DNA of 64,000 nt. Origin: Scolanthus callimorphus (lineage: Eukaryota; Cnidaria; Anthozoa; Actiniaria; Edwardsiidae). Positions 53,624 through 64,000 of this stretch are shown here, in pieces. A program made the translations under genes and the position numbers. Position 1 is the first letter of the stretch. Each line of letters opens with the position of its first letter. Below the pieces are notes generated by a model. That model was not told the DNA's origin and did not search any database. It saw nothing but the letters and a program-made list of their open reading frames with translations. Location of the stretch: assembly GCA_033964015.1 (NCBI GenBank), contig CM066912.1:28482532-28546531 (forward strand). The letters run 5' to 3'.

Positions 53624-54770
53624 GCGTGTTCGCTCTTCTTTATTCAGAAATGCCCACAAGCCGTGTCCCACAAAGAATGCAGCGCGCGCATTTTTAACAG
53701 TTTGTTCGACAATATTAAATGTCCCACTTCTACCGACATGCATCGTGCGCGTGCGTTATAGCTGGAATCATTCATTTAGCCTGAAATTTCAGCCGTGTTT
53801 TCTCCCTACACCGACTTCCAAAAAACGTGCATAGGAATGCTTGATTCTAAGCTCATGTGAGCTAATTTCGGTGACAAGGCAACAACACTCGAAGGCAGAT
53901 CATGGTAGCGCATATATTGTAACTTAAGAGCTCATTAAGAAATTAACCCATCAGAATCAATTCTCAAGATCCTGGCAATCACACAAATTCCTGTGCATGC
54001 TTTTGAACGGCGTTCAAAAGAAACTTGTTTTTTCTCCCGCAACGAGTAGTGTTTTTGAGTGTAGGGCCGGAGAAAAGACGGCAGTACAAATTCAGGCTTA
54101 GACGCCGTTCTGTTAGGCATAAATAAAGAGACAAGGAGTCGATCAGAGACAACACACTTGGAGCGGTTGGTTTAAGTAAGAGTATATTACCAAGTGTAAG
54201 AATCTTGTATTACTCTATTCCTTGACTAACACCTGCAATTTTAAGGTGAATATACCTTTTGAGCGGGGGTCTGAAATCGGCTCTACGTTCATGTATGTTT
54301 AGAAATTGTTCCTGTTAATTTTGGCTTCTTGTGTTGTACTGATTCCTGTATAACTTCTTCTTCTGCCCTCCTGGCAAAAGAAAGAGGTGAATTTAAGGCA
54401 GACGTTTATAAAGTGGGTTTACATGGCTCTCCGAGCTCAGAACTAAACTGATTAACCAGCTGTTGTGACATTTACTACAGGGACCGTGAAACTTTAATCG
54501 CCTTAACCTGCCTGCTGCCTAAATCCCTTTTTATATCCGGCCCTGTCAATAGGCTTCTTTCCAGGAGGCCTAAGTATTCTAGAATCTACTCCATAGAAGT
54601 GGGATAAACCCTTGGCACTTTGTGGTTTTCTCTGCAGGCTTCTAAAAACCCATTTCCATCGATTACGTTACAAGTCACTGTTTACCGACAAGCTATCACC
54701 GGGAGGAACAATATCTCAAGTGTTCCTTTTGTTATGTTTTGAATTTTAATAACGCGTTTGATATTTTACT
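53624..54770. other. Intergenic DNA between the GPCR and the KCTD gene
   Basis: No coding region recognised. The right part must hold the 3' UTR of the minus-strand KCTD gene. Confidence 0.4.
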
Positions 54771-55433
54771 TTATTTTCGCGTAAACAAGAAAATTTGGTT
54801 ATCTTGTGTCTCGATCTTAGAGCCAACAATGTCGTAGCCACGGCTAACAATAATTTGTATCATTGCGTCGACTTGCTGTGGTCCCTTCAGAGATGCCTTT
54901 ATTTGTCCTACCGCTGTAACCTCTTGAGCCTTGAAACTAAAATCACCACCCACTTGAAGCGAGCCTCCAATGGCTTTCGCATCTGGAATTATTTCCTCCA
55001 AATTTTCCACAGCACCAACAAGTGTAAACTCTCTCCTAGAATACGTTAATCGAAGGTAGGATCTTCCTTTCGCGCCAGGGTGAGCCCGTGTTTGTTTTTT
55101 CACAGCTTCAATCAGCGGTTTCACGTCGTAAAACTCTGCTTCCGTCAAAAGTTGATCGAAATCCCGAAATTCATCAGGGAGTTTGAGCTTCCTAGTGCGA
55201 AGGAAATTCATCACATAGCGAAACATCTGGCCATCCCGGTCGATGAAGAAGTTTCCCTTCTGGTCTTTAGGAAGTAAGTGAGGTTTCTTGAAAATTGCAG
55301 CCAATTTGGAGTCGTCATATTGAGTGAGAGTGAAGCTTGTAGATGTATAAACAGTTCCTCCAACATTCACTCCAAAGACTGAAGGAGTTGCTATAATTTC
55401 TTCTACTTGCTTAGACATGATTTCTACATCCAT
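54771..55433 (-). CDS. KCTD-type BTB/T1-domain protein, single exon, 220 aa
   Basis: The N-terminal BTB/T1 (K-tetra) domain spans about residues 20-112: FGVNVGGTVYTS with FTLTQYDDSKLAAIF, GNFFIDRDGQMFRYVMNFLR and LLTEAEFYDVKPLIE, all standard KCTD landmarks. There is no channel membrane segment, so it is a cytosolic KCTD and not a Kv channel. Many KCTDs are Cullin-3 substrate adaptors or bind G-beta-gamma; which applies cannot be told. The C-terminal half (125-220, SYLRLTYSRREFTL ... DNQIFLFTRK) resembles the compact C-terminal domain of short KCTDs. Start ATG at 55433 has a good context (CCAAGATGG); a second Met is at residue 6. The stop codon lies within AAATAAAG, so the polyadenylation hexamer overlaps it. 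Confidence 0.9.
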   Translation of the reverse strand: MDVEIMSKQVEEIIATPSVFGVNVGGTVYTSTSFTLTQYDDSKLAAIFKKPHLLPKDQKGNFFIDRDGQMFRYVMNFLRTRKLKLPDEFRDFDQLLTEAEFYDVKPLIEAVKKQTRAHPGAKGRSYLRLTYSRREFTLVGAVENLEEIIPDAKAIGGSLQVGGDFSFKAQEVTAVGQIKASLKGPQQVDAMIQIIVSRGYDIVGSKIETQDNQIFLFTRK

Positions 55434-56051
55434 CTTGGTAAAAGTAGCTTGGAATTGCGAAGGAAACTTTGGGAATGCCTTAGTTAAGTCGGCTGCTATT
55501 ATGACTGAGCCTTAGTTCTGCTTGATTGAGGGTCAGCTTGAAATGGATAAATCAGCAGGGTATATTGACTTACAAATATGCCTATTTTAAGTATTAAGCC
55601 CCAATTACAATACCGTCTGGGCCACAAAAGTTCAGCGGCTCAATTCAGAAAGGCCTGTAGGGTACTATATGAGTTTTAATGATCCTTGAGCTGTTAGGAG
55701 AAAAAGCCCTGGGAACTAGGTACGTTTGTATAATACTACCAGACTCTAGGGGCGATGGAAGAAGGGGAGGGGTTTTGCCGTCCCGTTTTTCCGTCTTCAG
55801 CTTTCAGCTTAGCCTGCGAAGCATGCGTTTCCGTCGAGTCCTGGAAGTGCGAGATTTTTGATGATCTGGCCGCGCCAAAATCTGATCATTTAGCGCAACA
55901 TTTTTGGCCGTCTTGAGGTTTATGTTAGTAAAACGCTGACGTCACTTTTCGTTTATCACTTCCCATTTGACACGGCGCGAAAAGCTCGGGTAATATGGAC
56001 GCGTTATTTTCTAACACGTAAGGTTTTGAAGTTGAGGACTAAAAATATATT
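55434..56051. other. 5' flank of the KCTD gene
   Basis: No coding region. The presumed 5' UTR and promoter of the minus-strand KCTD gene; no motif stands out. Confidence 0.4.
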
Positions 56052-56285
56052 GGGCAATTCCAGAAAACAAAGGTACCCTCCCCACGGGCGGCACTAGTTT
56101 TTGACCCCCCATGCATCCAGAATTTCCAAAATGGTTTATCCCCCCATTACATATAGAATTCCGGGCAGGTTAAAGAAATCAAGCTTCGAAAACCCCCCCT
56201 TGCAATCAGAATTCCGAGCTCTTAAACCCCCCCATCCCATCGGAATTTCCAAATGCCGCCGTACCTTTATTTTCTGGAATTGCCC
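56052..56285. mobile_element. GGGCAATTCCAGAAAA inverted-repeat element
   Basis: Ends GGGCAATTCCAGAAAACAAA and the inverse TTTATTTTCTGGAATTGCCC, continuing to GGTAC. The interior has three spaced copies of AGAATTCCG or GGAATTTCC between C-runs. ATT flanks both ends. Confidence 0.75.
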
Positions 56286-56451
56286 ATTAGACGGATTAGT
56301 AGAGTTCATTTACTAAGAGTGTTGATCTGCTATTATTTAAAGGATCCGTCTCACTCTGCCCATAATGCATTGCTTTGTTTTTGTTCACATGTTCAAGGAA
56401 TTCTACTGTTACGAGTAAATTCCTCTAACCTGAACACTTTTATGTCGATTG

Positions 56452-56833
56452 CATGGCCGCGCAGAGATACGAATTTCATCTTGAAATGTTCAAAATTTCC
56501 CGGGGGAGGGGGGGGGGGACTCCCCTATTTTTAGAGCGGGGTCACTCGTCGGGAACTTCGATTTTACCCCCTGAAAAGTCCCCAAAAGGGCGTGGCTTAG
56601 CTGAGATTTGACCCCTAAAAGGTACCAACAAGTGTGATATTGATAAAACCGTTGTTGCTTGATTTTCTAGTACGGACCCCAGAGGTACCTATCTAGAAAA
56701 ATTGTAAGTTTACGAATTGTACCCCCTAAAAGGTACTAGAGAGACCTGATTTTTTATAAGGTACGACGTGCACACCCGGGGGGAAAATTTATCTCACGAG
56801 TGAGCAAGATATAAAATTCTACAAGCGGCCATG
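56452..56833. mobile_element. Foldback element split by a nested CCCGGGGG element (56499-56783)
   Basis: Outer arms CATGGCCGCGCAGAGATACG and TACAAGCGGCCATG belong to the family at 29828-29968. The inner element has the same ends and CCTAAAAGGTACC repeats as 48820-49200 (GAGCGGGGTCACTCGTCGGG against GGGGCGGGGGTGCTCGTCGG). Confidence 0.7.
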
Positions 56834-57393
56834 TAATGTTCTCTTTATTACATACATAATGAAATGCATGGAGTAAGTGTATTATTTTCACATGTTTTAT
56901 GAGTGACGCATCAGAAAACCTCAAAGCGACGTTTTGACCATGCACGTTGTGAAACAACGGATTTAAGCTGTAAACCAACAATTTACTTTTTAAAAAAGGT
57001 AACCTCTATCAATAAGAAATTATTCACTGCTCGTGACAGAAAATTCGTGAGTTTGTATAACAAATGACCCTTGTGATGAAGTGCAGGCCAGTGGACATAT
57101 AAAGATGTAAACTGCAGCGGCTGACATCAACGAAAATATTCTCGCGGTTTTTCAAGCGTCTAGGCCTTTATCACGCAATATTGATTAATAATTAACAATT
57201 AGTCGCCGAAGGCGACGTGATTATCTTCGTCTCGGAGACTATTCGCCGATAATCACGGAGCCTGAGGCTACTAAGTGTTTTAGTATAATTGCTCAAGTGA
57301 TTCATAAGGTTTTTTAAACAGAAAAACTTGTTTTTGTTGGACTTTTTCACGATCATAGCAAAACTCGCGCACGCACTCCCAATCCTTTCAATG

Positions 57394-57520
57394 TTATAAT
57401 CACCTATAGGTTTTATATAGTTATAATCACCTATAGGTTTTATATAGTTATAATCACCTATAGGTTTTATATAGTTATAATCACCTATAGGTTTTATATA
57501 GTTATAATCACCTATAGGTG
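57394..57520. repeat. 27-bp tandem repeat
   Basis: Four full units of TTATAATCACCTATAGGTTT plus TATATAG, ending in a palindromic half unit. Confidence 0.92.
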
Positions 57521-57609
57521 ATTATAGCGAGAGAAAACGATCGGCTCTCGGCCAATCAGCGCGCGGAAACTCTTATAATCACTTGAGTAATTATACTAAT
57601 ATATATTAG

Positions 57610-57932
57610 AAAATAACACCTATGTTGTATTGTGAATGTGCGCATTCTGATTGGTTAAAAAGCGTGTTTGTTAGAGACCTGAGAAACACGATTGTCACGC
57701 AACGCTGTCGCGCGTGTGTATGTTATTTTCTAAAAGCAATAAAAATACGTTCTGCGTGCTCTCTGGTTTCTTACAAACACTCGGGGAATGTTGGGAGAAC
57801 TGATAGAACTTGAAAGACACTCGCCTTCGACTCGTGTCTTTCAAGTTTTGATCAGTTCTCCCAACATCCCCCTCGTGTTTGTAAGAAAGCAGAGAGCACG
57901 CGGAAAGTACTTTTATTGCTTAATTATGAATC
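57610..57932 (+). repeat. Palindromic module, left copy (inverted partner 61232-61560)
   Basis: From TAGAAAATAACACCTATGTT to ACTTTTATTGCTTAATTA. Contains a ~155-base hairpin with arms GCGTGCTCTCTGGTTTCTTA and inverse, and inner arms GACACTCGCC / GGCGAGTGTC-like. The partner at 61232-61560 is in opposite orientation. Confidence 0.85.
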
Positions 57933-58065
57933 AATATTGCGTGATAAAGGCCTATTAAAAATAAAGTTGACCATTACCTCAGAACTGCTCCCATAACAAC
58001 CTAAAGAGCCTCCAGAAACAAACAGAAATTAATTCTTTATTTGCCTCGCCTCGATTAGCCTGCGT

Positions 58066-58246
58066 CAGGGGCGTAGCCAGCACTTATGAGAGGGGGGGTT
58101 CCAAAATTCAAAAAATAAAAAAAACTCCACATAGATCTCGGGGAAAAACTAGCGTTTGAAGAAATTTGCTACATTTTATTGGAGCTTTTATTAGTTGTCT
58201 ATTAAATATTTACAATTTTAGTAGTAAGTCGGTCCAGAACAGAGGC

Positions 58247-58282
<36 letters not shown>

Positions 58283-58339
58283 CCGCTGCGGGAGAGGGGG
58301 GGTTCCGGAACCCTGGAACCCCCCCTGGCTACGCCCCTG
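58066..58339. mobile_element. CAGGGGCGTAGCCAGC element with poly-G core
   Basis: Ends CAGGGGCGTAGCCAG and exact inverse CTGGCTACGCCCCTG, flanked by TGCGT (58061-58065 and 58340-58344). Contains an uninterrupted G run of ~30 bases at about 58250-58280. A shorter relative is at 62631-62770. The termini resemble hAT MITEs, but the duplication seen is 5 bases. Confidence 0.75.
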
Positions 58340-58379
58340 TGCGTGCACAGGGCAGGCTATGTCAAGCAATACTAATACT

Positions 58380-61146
58380 CCCTCTTCCCTAGAAACCCAC
58401 TCGGACAGCCCGCTCTTCTAACAAAGGACTTCTAGTATCACCTCGCTATAACCTCAAACCCTATCTCCATGAACACCTTCTTCCCTACAAACCCACTCGC
58501 ACAGCCCGCTCTTCTAACAAAGGACTTCTAGTATCACCTCGCTATAACCTCAAACCCTATCTCCATGAACACCTTCTTCCCTACAAACCCACTCGCACAG
58601 CCCGCTCTTCTAACAAAGGACTTCTTGTAGCACCTCGCTATAACCTCAAACCCTATCTCCATGAACACCTTCTTCCCTACAAACCCACTCGCACAGCCCG
58701 CTCTTCTAACAAAGGACTTCTTGTAGCACCTCGCTATAACCTCAAACCCTATCTCCATGAACACCTTCTTCCCTACAAACCCACTCGCACAGCCCGCTCT
58801 TCTAACAAAGGACTTCTAGTATCACCTCGCTATAACCTCAAACCCTATCTCCATGAACACCTTCTTCCCTACAAACCCACTCGCACAGCCCGCTCTTCTA
58901 ACAAAGGACTTCTAGTATCACCTCGCTATAACCTCAAACCCTATCTCCATGAACACCTTCTTCCCTACAAACCCACTCGCACAGCCCGCTCTTCTAACAA
59001 AGGACTTCTAGTAGCACCTCGCTATAACCTCAAACCCTATCTCCATGAACACCTTCTTCCCTACAAACCCACTCGCACAGCCCGCTCTTCTAACAAAGGA
59101 CTTCTAGTATCACCTCGCTATAACCTCAAACCCTATCTCCATGAACACCTTCTTCCCTACAAACCCACTCGCACAGCCCGCTCTTCTAACAAAGGACTTC
59201 TAGTATCACCTCGCTATAACCTCAAACCCTATCTCCATGAACACCTTCTTCCCTACAAACCCACTCGCACAGCCCGCTCTTCTAACAAAGGACTTCTAGT
59301 ATCACCTCGCTATAACCTCAAACCCTATCTCCATGAACACCTTCTTCCCTACAAACCCACTCGCACAGCCCGCTCTTCTAACAAAGGACTTCTAGTAGCA
59401 CCTCGCTATAACCTCAAACCCTATCTCCATGAACACCTTCTTCCCTACAAACCCACTCGCACAGCCCGCTCTTCTAACAAAGGACTTCTAGTATCACCTC
59501 GCTATAACCTCAAACCCTATCTCCATGAACACCTTCTTCCCTACAAACCCACTCGCACAGCCCGCTCTTCTAACAAAGGACTTCTAGTAGCACCTCGCTA
59601 TAACCTCAAACCCTATCTCCATGAACACCTTCTTCCCTACAAACCCACTCGCACAGCCCGCTCTTCTAACAAAGGACTTCTAGTATCACCTCGCTATAAC
59701 CTCAAACCCTATCTCCATGAACACCTTCTTCCCTACAAACCCACTCGCACAGCCCGCTCTTCTAACAAAGGACTTCTAGTATCACCTCGCTATAACCTCA
59801 AACCCTATCTCCATGAACACCTTCTTCCCTACAAACCCACTCGCACAGCCCGCTCTTCTAACAAAGGACTTCTAGTATCACCTCGCTATAACCTCAAACC
59901 CTATCTCCATGAACACCTTCTTCCATCCAAACCCACTCGCACAGCCCGCTCTTCTAACAAAGGACTTCTAGTATCACCTCGCTATAACCTCAAACCCTAT
60001 CTCCATGAACACCTTCTTCCATACAAACCCACTCGCACAGCCCGCTCTTCTAACAAAGGACTTCTAGTATCACCTCGCTATAACCTCAAACCCTATCTCC
60101 ATGAACACCTTCTTCCCTAGAAACCCACTCGCACAGCCCGCTCTTCTAACAAAGGACTTCTAGTATCACCTCGCTATAACCTCAAACCCTATCTCCATGA
60201 ACACCTTCTTCCCTACAAACTCACTCGCACAGCCCGCTCTTCTAACAAAGGACTTCTAGTATCACCTCGCTACAACCTCAAACCCTATCTCCATGAACAC
60301 CTTCTTCCATACAAACCCACTCGCACAGCCCGCTCTTCTAACAAAGGACTTCTTGTGGCACCTCGCTACAACCTCAAACCCTATCTCCATGAACACCTTC
60401 TTCCCTACAAACCCACTCGCACAGCCCGCTCTTCTAACAAAGGACTTCTAGTAGCACCTCGCTACAACCTCAAACCCTATCTTCATGAACACCTTCTTCC
60501 CTACAAACCCACTCGCACAGCCCGCTCTTCTAACAAAGGACTTCTAGTAGCACCTCGCTACAACCTCAAACCCTATCTCCATGAACACCTTCTTCCCTAC
60601 AAACCCACTCGCACAGCCCGCTCTTCTAACAAAGGACTTCTTGTAGCACCTCGCTATAACCTCAAACCCTATCTCCATGAACAACTTCTTCCCTACAAAC
60701 CCACTCGCACAGCCCGCTCTTCTAACAAAGGACTTCTAGTAGCACCTCGCTACAACCTCAAACCCTATCTCCATGAACACCTTCTTCCCTACAAACCCAC
60801 TCGCACAGCCCGCTCTTCTAACAAAGGACTTCTAGTATCACCTCGCTATAACCTCAAACCCTATCTCCATGAACACCTTCTTCCCTACAAACCCACTCGC
60901 ACAGCCCGCTCTTCTAACAAAGGACTTCTAGTAGCACCTCGCTACAACCTCAAACCCTATCTCCATGAACACCTTCTTCCCTACAAACCCACTCGCACAG
61001 CCCGCTCTTCTAACAAAGGACTTCTAGTAGCACCTCGCTACAACCTCAAACCCTATCTCCATGAACACCTTCTTCCCTACAAACCCACTCGCACAGCCCG
61101 CTCTTCTAACAAAGGACTTCTTGTAGCACCTCGTTATAACCTCACC
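58380..61146 (+). repeat. 96-bp satellite (~29 units) derived from a LINE C-terminus
   Basis: Units of exactly 96 bases differ by a few substitutions (GTATCA/GTAGCA, CTATAAC/CTACAAC). As 96 is divisible by 3, all units share one open frame encoding a 32-residue repeat (PRYNLKPYLHEHLLPYKPTR + TARSSNKGLLV). The only stops are TAG at 58390-58392 and 60118-60120, exactly 18 units apart. There is no in-frame ATG. The motif P-Y-x-P-T-R-x-x-R-S-S...LLV-PRYNL matches the region after the RT domain in CR1/L2-like elements, and the DNA after the last unit, in another frame, reads YGYISFSFQALLKLWNS, the normal continuation. So part of a retroelement ORF has been amplified. Confidence 0.88.
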
Positions 61147-61231
61147 CTATGGCTACATATCCTTTTCCTTTCAGGCCCTCCTAAAACTTTGGAACTCTTA
61201 GTTGCCGTATGAAATCCGAGTAGGTAGCGAT

Positions 61232-61560
61232 CTCAGTACTTTAATTAAGCAATAAAAGTACTTTCCGCGTGCTCTCTGCTTTCTTACAAACACGAGGGGG
61301 ATGTTGGGAGAACTGATCAATACTTGAAATACACGAGCCGAAGGCGAGTGTCTTTCAAGTTTTATCAGTTCGACCAACATTCCCCGAGTGTTTGTAAGAA
61401 ACCAGAGAGTACGCAGAAAGTATTTTTATTGCTTTTAGAAAATAACATACACACGCGCGACAGCGTTGCGTGACAATCGTGTTTCTCAGGTCTCTTACAA
61501 ACACGCTTTTTAACCAATCAGAATGCGCACATTAACAATACAACATAGGTGTTATTTTCT
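61232..61560 (-). repeat. Palindromic module, right copy (inverted relative to 57610-57932)
   Basis: Carries the same hairpin (GAGGGGGATGTTGGGAGAAC ... CAACATTCCCCGAGTGTTTG) and the ACACGCGCGACAGCGTTGCG stretch in inverse orientation. With the left copy it encloses the satellite. Confidence 0.85.
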
Positions 61561-62363
61561 AAAAACTAATATAAAGACCATCCTTTTCAAGTGCGCGTTC
61601 CGTTTATAAAATTGTTAGCGGTCATTTTTATCTTTTGATTGCTTTTACTTTTTAAATCATTAGTAAATGTTTTAATAATTATATCATTGTATACTTTATA
61701 TAATATAGTTATTGTAAGACTTTTTTAACAGTATTATTGTAAAGCGCTCAGGATCTATAGGAATTTAGCGCTATATAAGCTCGTATTATTGTGATATTAT
61801 TATTCTCACGCAATCATGAATAATTGACGGTGTGCACGGTGTTGCGCGCGCATTCAAAATGAAGCGCCAGAGAGAGGCTGTCGAGCATTAAATGATTCGT
61901 TTGAGAAGCTATATCACACATAATATATAATATATTCATTTTATATTATCTATTGTTATTTTCAATTATATATTTACGATATCTCCTGCGCGCTTAAGCT
62001 ATCACTAATCGATGGCGGGCAGTGAGAAAAGAAGAGGTTATGTTTACAACGGCAGAGCTACAGAAAGATATAAAGATAAAAAGGGTAGAAAGAAATAATA
62101 AATACTGCGTTGGCGTTGAAGCAGTTTTAACTCCAACGCAGTTTTACAATCTTGAGCGGGGTTATTATATATATCACCGTGCTGTGTAGTAAGTTCTGTA
62201 ACTGGGGATAGCTCTCGACCAGACCAGCTAGAAATGTATCCTATATCTTTCCGCTTCAACAGGAGAGTATAGTGTAATGAAAATAATAGGCCTTCTGCAA
62301 CAGAGGTCACGTGACCCGGCCACCCTTAAAATGAGCAGACTCACCCAAATGATGCTCAGAAAT
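61561..62363. other. Intergenic DNA, no gene seen
   Basis: AT-rich, with GCGCTATATAAGCTCGTATTAT at about 61769 in two parts, a common LINE 3'-UTR-like phrase (AAAGCGC...GCGCTATATAA), but no coding similarity. Confidence 0.35.
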
Positions 62364-62607
62364 AAAAAAGAGCATACTGATTTTAGTAAAAAGCCCAAAT
62401 TTCAACCCGCTACAATGCAAACTCAAAGAATAAAAGCAAAAATAGAACTTGCTTTTTAACAGGTTTTGTATGATTGGATTGCAAGGCTTGCAAACCAATC
62501 ATAGAAATCCTTATAAAATAATCAGTTTTCTTTTTGCTCTCCCTCTTCGCGTATACATCGTATAGAGCTGAAACTCTGACTTTTTACTAAAATCAATATG
62601 CTCTTTT
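62364..62607. mobile_element. Foldback element AAAAGAGCATACTGATTTTA
   Basis: Arms AAAAGAGCATACTGATTTTA (then GTAAAAAG) and inverse CTTTTTACTAAAATCAATATG. The inverted match continues outward through CAGAAATAAAA / TTTTCATTTCTG, so the true ends may be ~20 bases further out. Confidence 0.7.
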
Positions 62608-62630
62608 CATTTCTGAAACTCATTCATAAT

Positions 62631-62770
62631 CAGGGGCGTAGCCAGCGGGAGGATCCAGGGCCTCCCCTTTTGAGACAAAAATGTATGGTTCCAAATTTAA
62701 AATACACGAACAAATGTCTTACTACGATGGGCCCATTGGATAACCTCCTCATATAATCCTGGCTACGCCC
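62631..62770. mobile_element. Short CAGGGGCGTAGCCAGC element
   Basis: Starts CAGGGGCGTAGCCAGC and ends CCTGGCTACGCCC; a 140-base relative of 58066-58339 with a different interior. Confidence 0.65.
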
Positions 62771-62996
62771 GTACACAATTAATCAAGCTTCAACAAAGAA
62801 AATCATAAGCGTGAAGGAGATTTGGATGATTCGTTTGAGAAAATATATCAAACACGTGGCAGCGTGTTTCATCAGGATTCCAAACACCTCGAAGTCTGTT
62901 TTTTCTACCCACTTCTGCGTGTTTGGAAATCTGATGGAACGCGCTGTCTCGTAATGTACCGTACTCACGAGCTCACCAGTATCACTCTTTGATTGT

Positions 62997-63008
62997 CGCG
63001 CATGCGCA
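62997..63008. promoter_or_regulatory. NRF1-like site
   Basis: CGCGCATGCGCA, a full match to the palindromic NRF1 consensus, 46 bases before the candidate ATG at 63054. NRF1 sites usually lie in promoters of housekeeping genes. Confidence 0.4.
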
Positions 63009-63053
63009 GTACGATTATAGTACGTGAGGGGATTTTCGACTGGCGTTGGCAAC

Positions 63054-63144
63054 ATGCCACAGGATACCCGTTTGATTTATTTGGTTTCTCGACGACGCGT
63101 GCGTGCTCTTTCACAACATGTTCGTGGAATTTCAGAGAATATCG
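63054..63144 (+). CDS. Candidate first coding exon of a gene running right
   Basis: ATG at 63054 (context AACATGCC) opens 30 codons (MPQDTRLIYLVSRRRVRALS...GISENI) up to a strong donor CG|GTAAGT at 63144/63145. The Arg-rich, amphipathic start could be a mitochondrial presequence. No family is recognised and no further exon is found before the window end, so this rests on the start, the donor and the nearby NRF1-like site only. Confidence 0.3.
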
Positions 63145-64000
63145 GTAAGTATTAACATTATGAACACTTTAGTTCTATTCTTGAAAGCTATCACAGCTTC
63201 CAAAGCATGTTATTCACTGGTATGAGATCATTTTCACGCAGACTTCTAAGACGATTCGCGAGCCCGATGTAAAAGGGGCAGTGAGCTATCATTTCCAGAG
63301 CAAAAAATAATGCAATTGTTTATAAGCTATAGGATTGGTTTCACTATAGTCATGAAAACCGCTCTATCTACACCCCTTGTTTAGTTGGATAACTCCAGCA
63401 GAAGTCACACTAACAGGAGATTTTCACATGTTTATAGAAATCATTGTGCAGAAACATTGGATAATAACAATGCCAACATGGCGCACATGCATTGCTGTTC
63501 TGTGCACCTGGATCAACTGTTATGTCCAATGAACTGGTTTGTTAACTGAACTGTTTGTGAGAACTCTAGAAACATTCCTGAAGCAGCTACAAAAACAGTT
63601 GATGTTATTGCAGCCCTTCAGATACAAATCACAACACTAATTAATAACATTGAAAATAAATATGTATACAATTTGTCGATAATATATTAAATTTCTTGCA
63701 AGTTTTAACATTCAGATGACTCATTTTAATAAGCTAGGAAACTAAACTATTTCTAGAAACAGTAGCTTTTGGCTCGAGCACTTCACTATCTAAATAGATA
63801 CTTCTAGTTTACTATTTGGTTAGGATCCCTCGGGTGCGTGCAGGAAAATTATGTGGTAATATAATGACGTTTTTCGGCAAAAGTTGCATCATGATGTTGT
63901 TCCGTTATTGTCGACCCTGTTTTTGGTATCCGAAAGCACTTCTGCAAATGTTTCCATGTATATCTTCGAAGCTCTCGGTATCGAAAAAAATACAGAAATG
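63145..64000. other. Right end of window, no gene seen
   Basis: Possibly intron. Contains a partial end of the GAGCGG TA-flanked MITE family (about 63332-63370). No coding region recognised. Confidence 0.35.

Larger units (their letters stand above)
57163..57952. mobile_element. TA-flanked 790-bp element with GGCCTTTATCACGCAATATT ends
   Basis: Inverted ends GGCCTTTATCACGCAATATT, flanked by TA (57161-57162 and 57953-57954). Contains the 27-bp repeats (57394-57520) and the palindromic module 57610-57932. Confidence 0.7.

Noticed and set aside
58380..61146. CRISPR-like regular repeats
   Set aside because: 96-bp units are directly adjacent without unique spacers, and the genome is eukaryotic.
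60355..61212. 285-residue repeat protein
   Set aside because: The start is a GTG inside a satellite unit and no ATG exists in frame; better explained as an amplified LINE fragment.
1..64000. tRNA, rRNA or other structured RNA genes
   Set aside because: I saw no cloverleaf or rRNA-like stretch; many hairpins are transposon ends. A tRNAscan/Infernal run would be decisive.

Overview
The window is animal nuclear DNA. The genes are intron-split with GT-AG junctions, gene spacing is loose, and the sequence is crowded with short inverted-repeat transposons, microsatellites and decayed non-LTR retrotransposon tails. An intronless rhodopsin-class GPCR, a single-exon KCTD protein and a tandem SLC16-like transporter array fit an invertebrate, most likely an anthozoan cnidarian (stony coral or anemone). 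That assignment is inference; nothing read here fixes the species.

1.5-36 kb: four tandem, same-strand paralogs of a monocarboxylate-transporter-like (SLC16-type MFS) carrier. All share one four-exon plan: exon 1 of 178 nt, a large exon 2 with TM2-TM6 plus a hydrophilic loop, exon 3 of 370 nt, and exon 4 with TM12 and a long tail. Copy 3 (709 aa) and copy 4 (663 aa) are intact. Copies 1 and 2 each carry two single-base deletions and look like young pseudogenes. Shared downstream DNA behind copies 1 and 3 and shared upstream DNA before copies 2 and 4 suggest that a two-gene block was duplicated (A-B to A-B-A'-B'). Exon 3 of copy 4 has a sharp identity boundary typical of gene conversion.

36-51 kb and 52.7-64 kb: gene-poor DNA full of non-autonomous transposons. 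Several can be delimited to the base by target-site duplications (9 bp, TTAA, TA or 8 bp), and three in the transporter array have an empty site in the paralogous block. At 58.4-61.1 kb lies a 96-bp satellite of about 29 units that keeps a reading frame and appears to be an amplified piece of the C-terminal coding end of a non-LTR retrotransposon. It sits between inverted copies of another repeat.

51.6-55.4 kb: two ordinary single-exon genes, a class A GPCR (+) and a KCTD-type BTB protein (-). A possible first exon with an NRF1-like site upstream lies near 63.05 kb.

The four transporters are one family cluster, probably membrane carriers of small carboxylates or related solutes. I see no functional link between them and the GPCR or KCTD gene.
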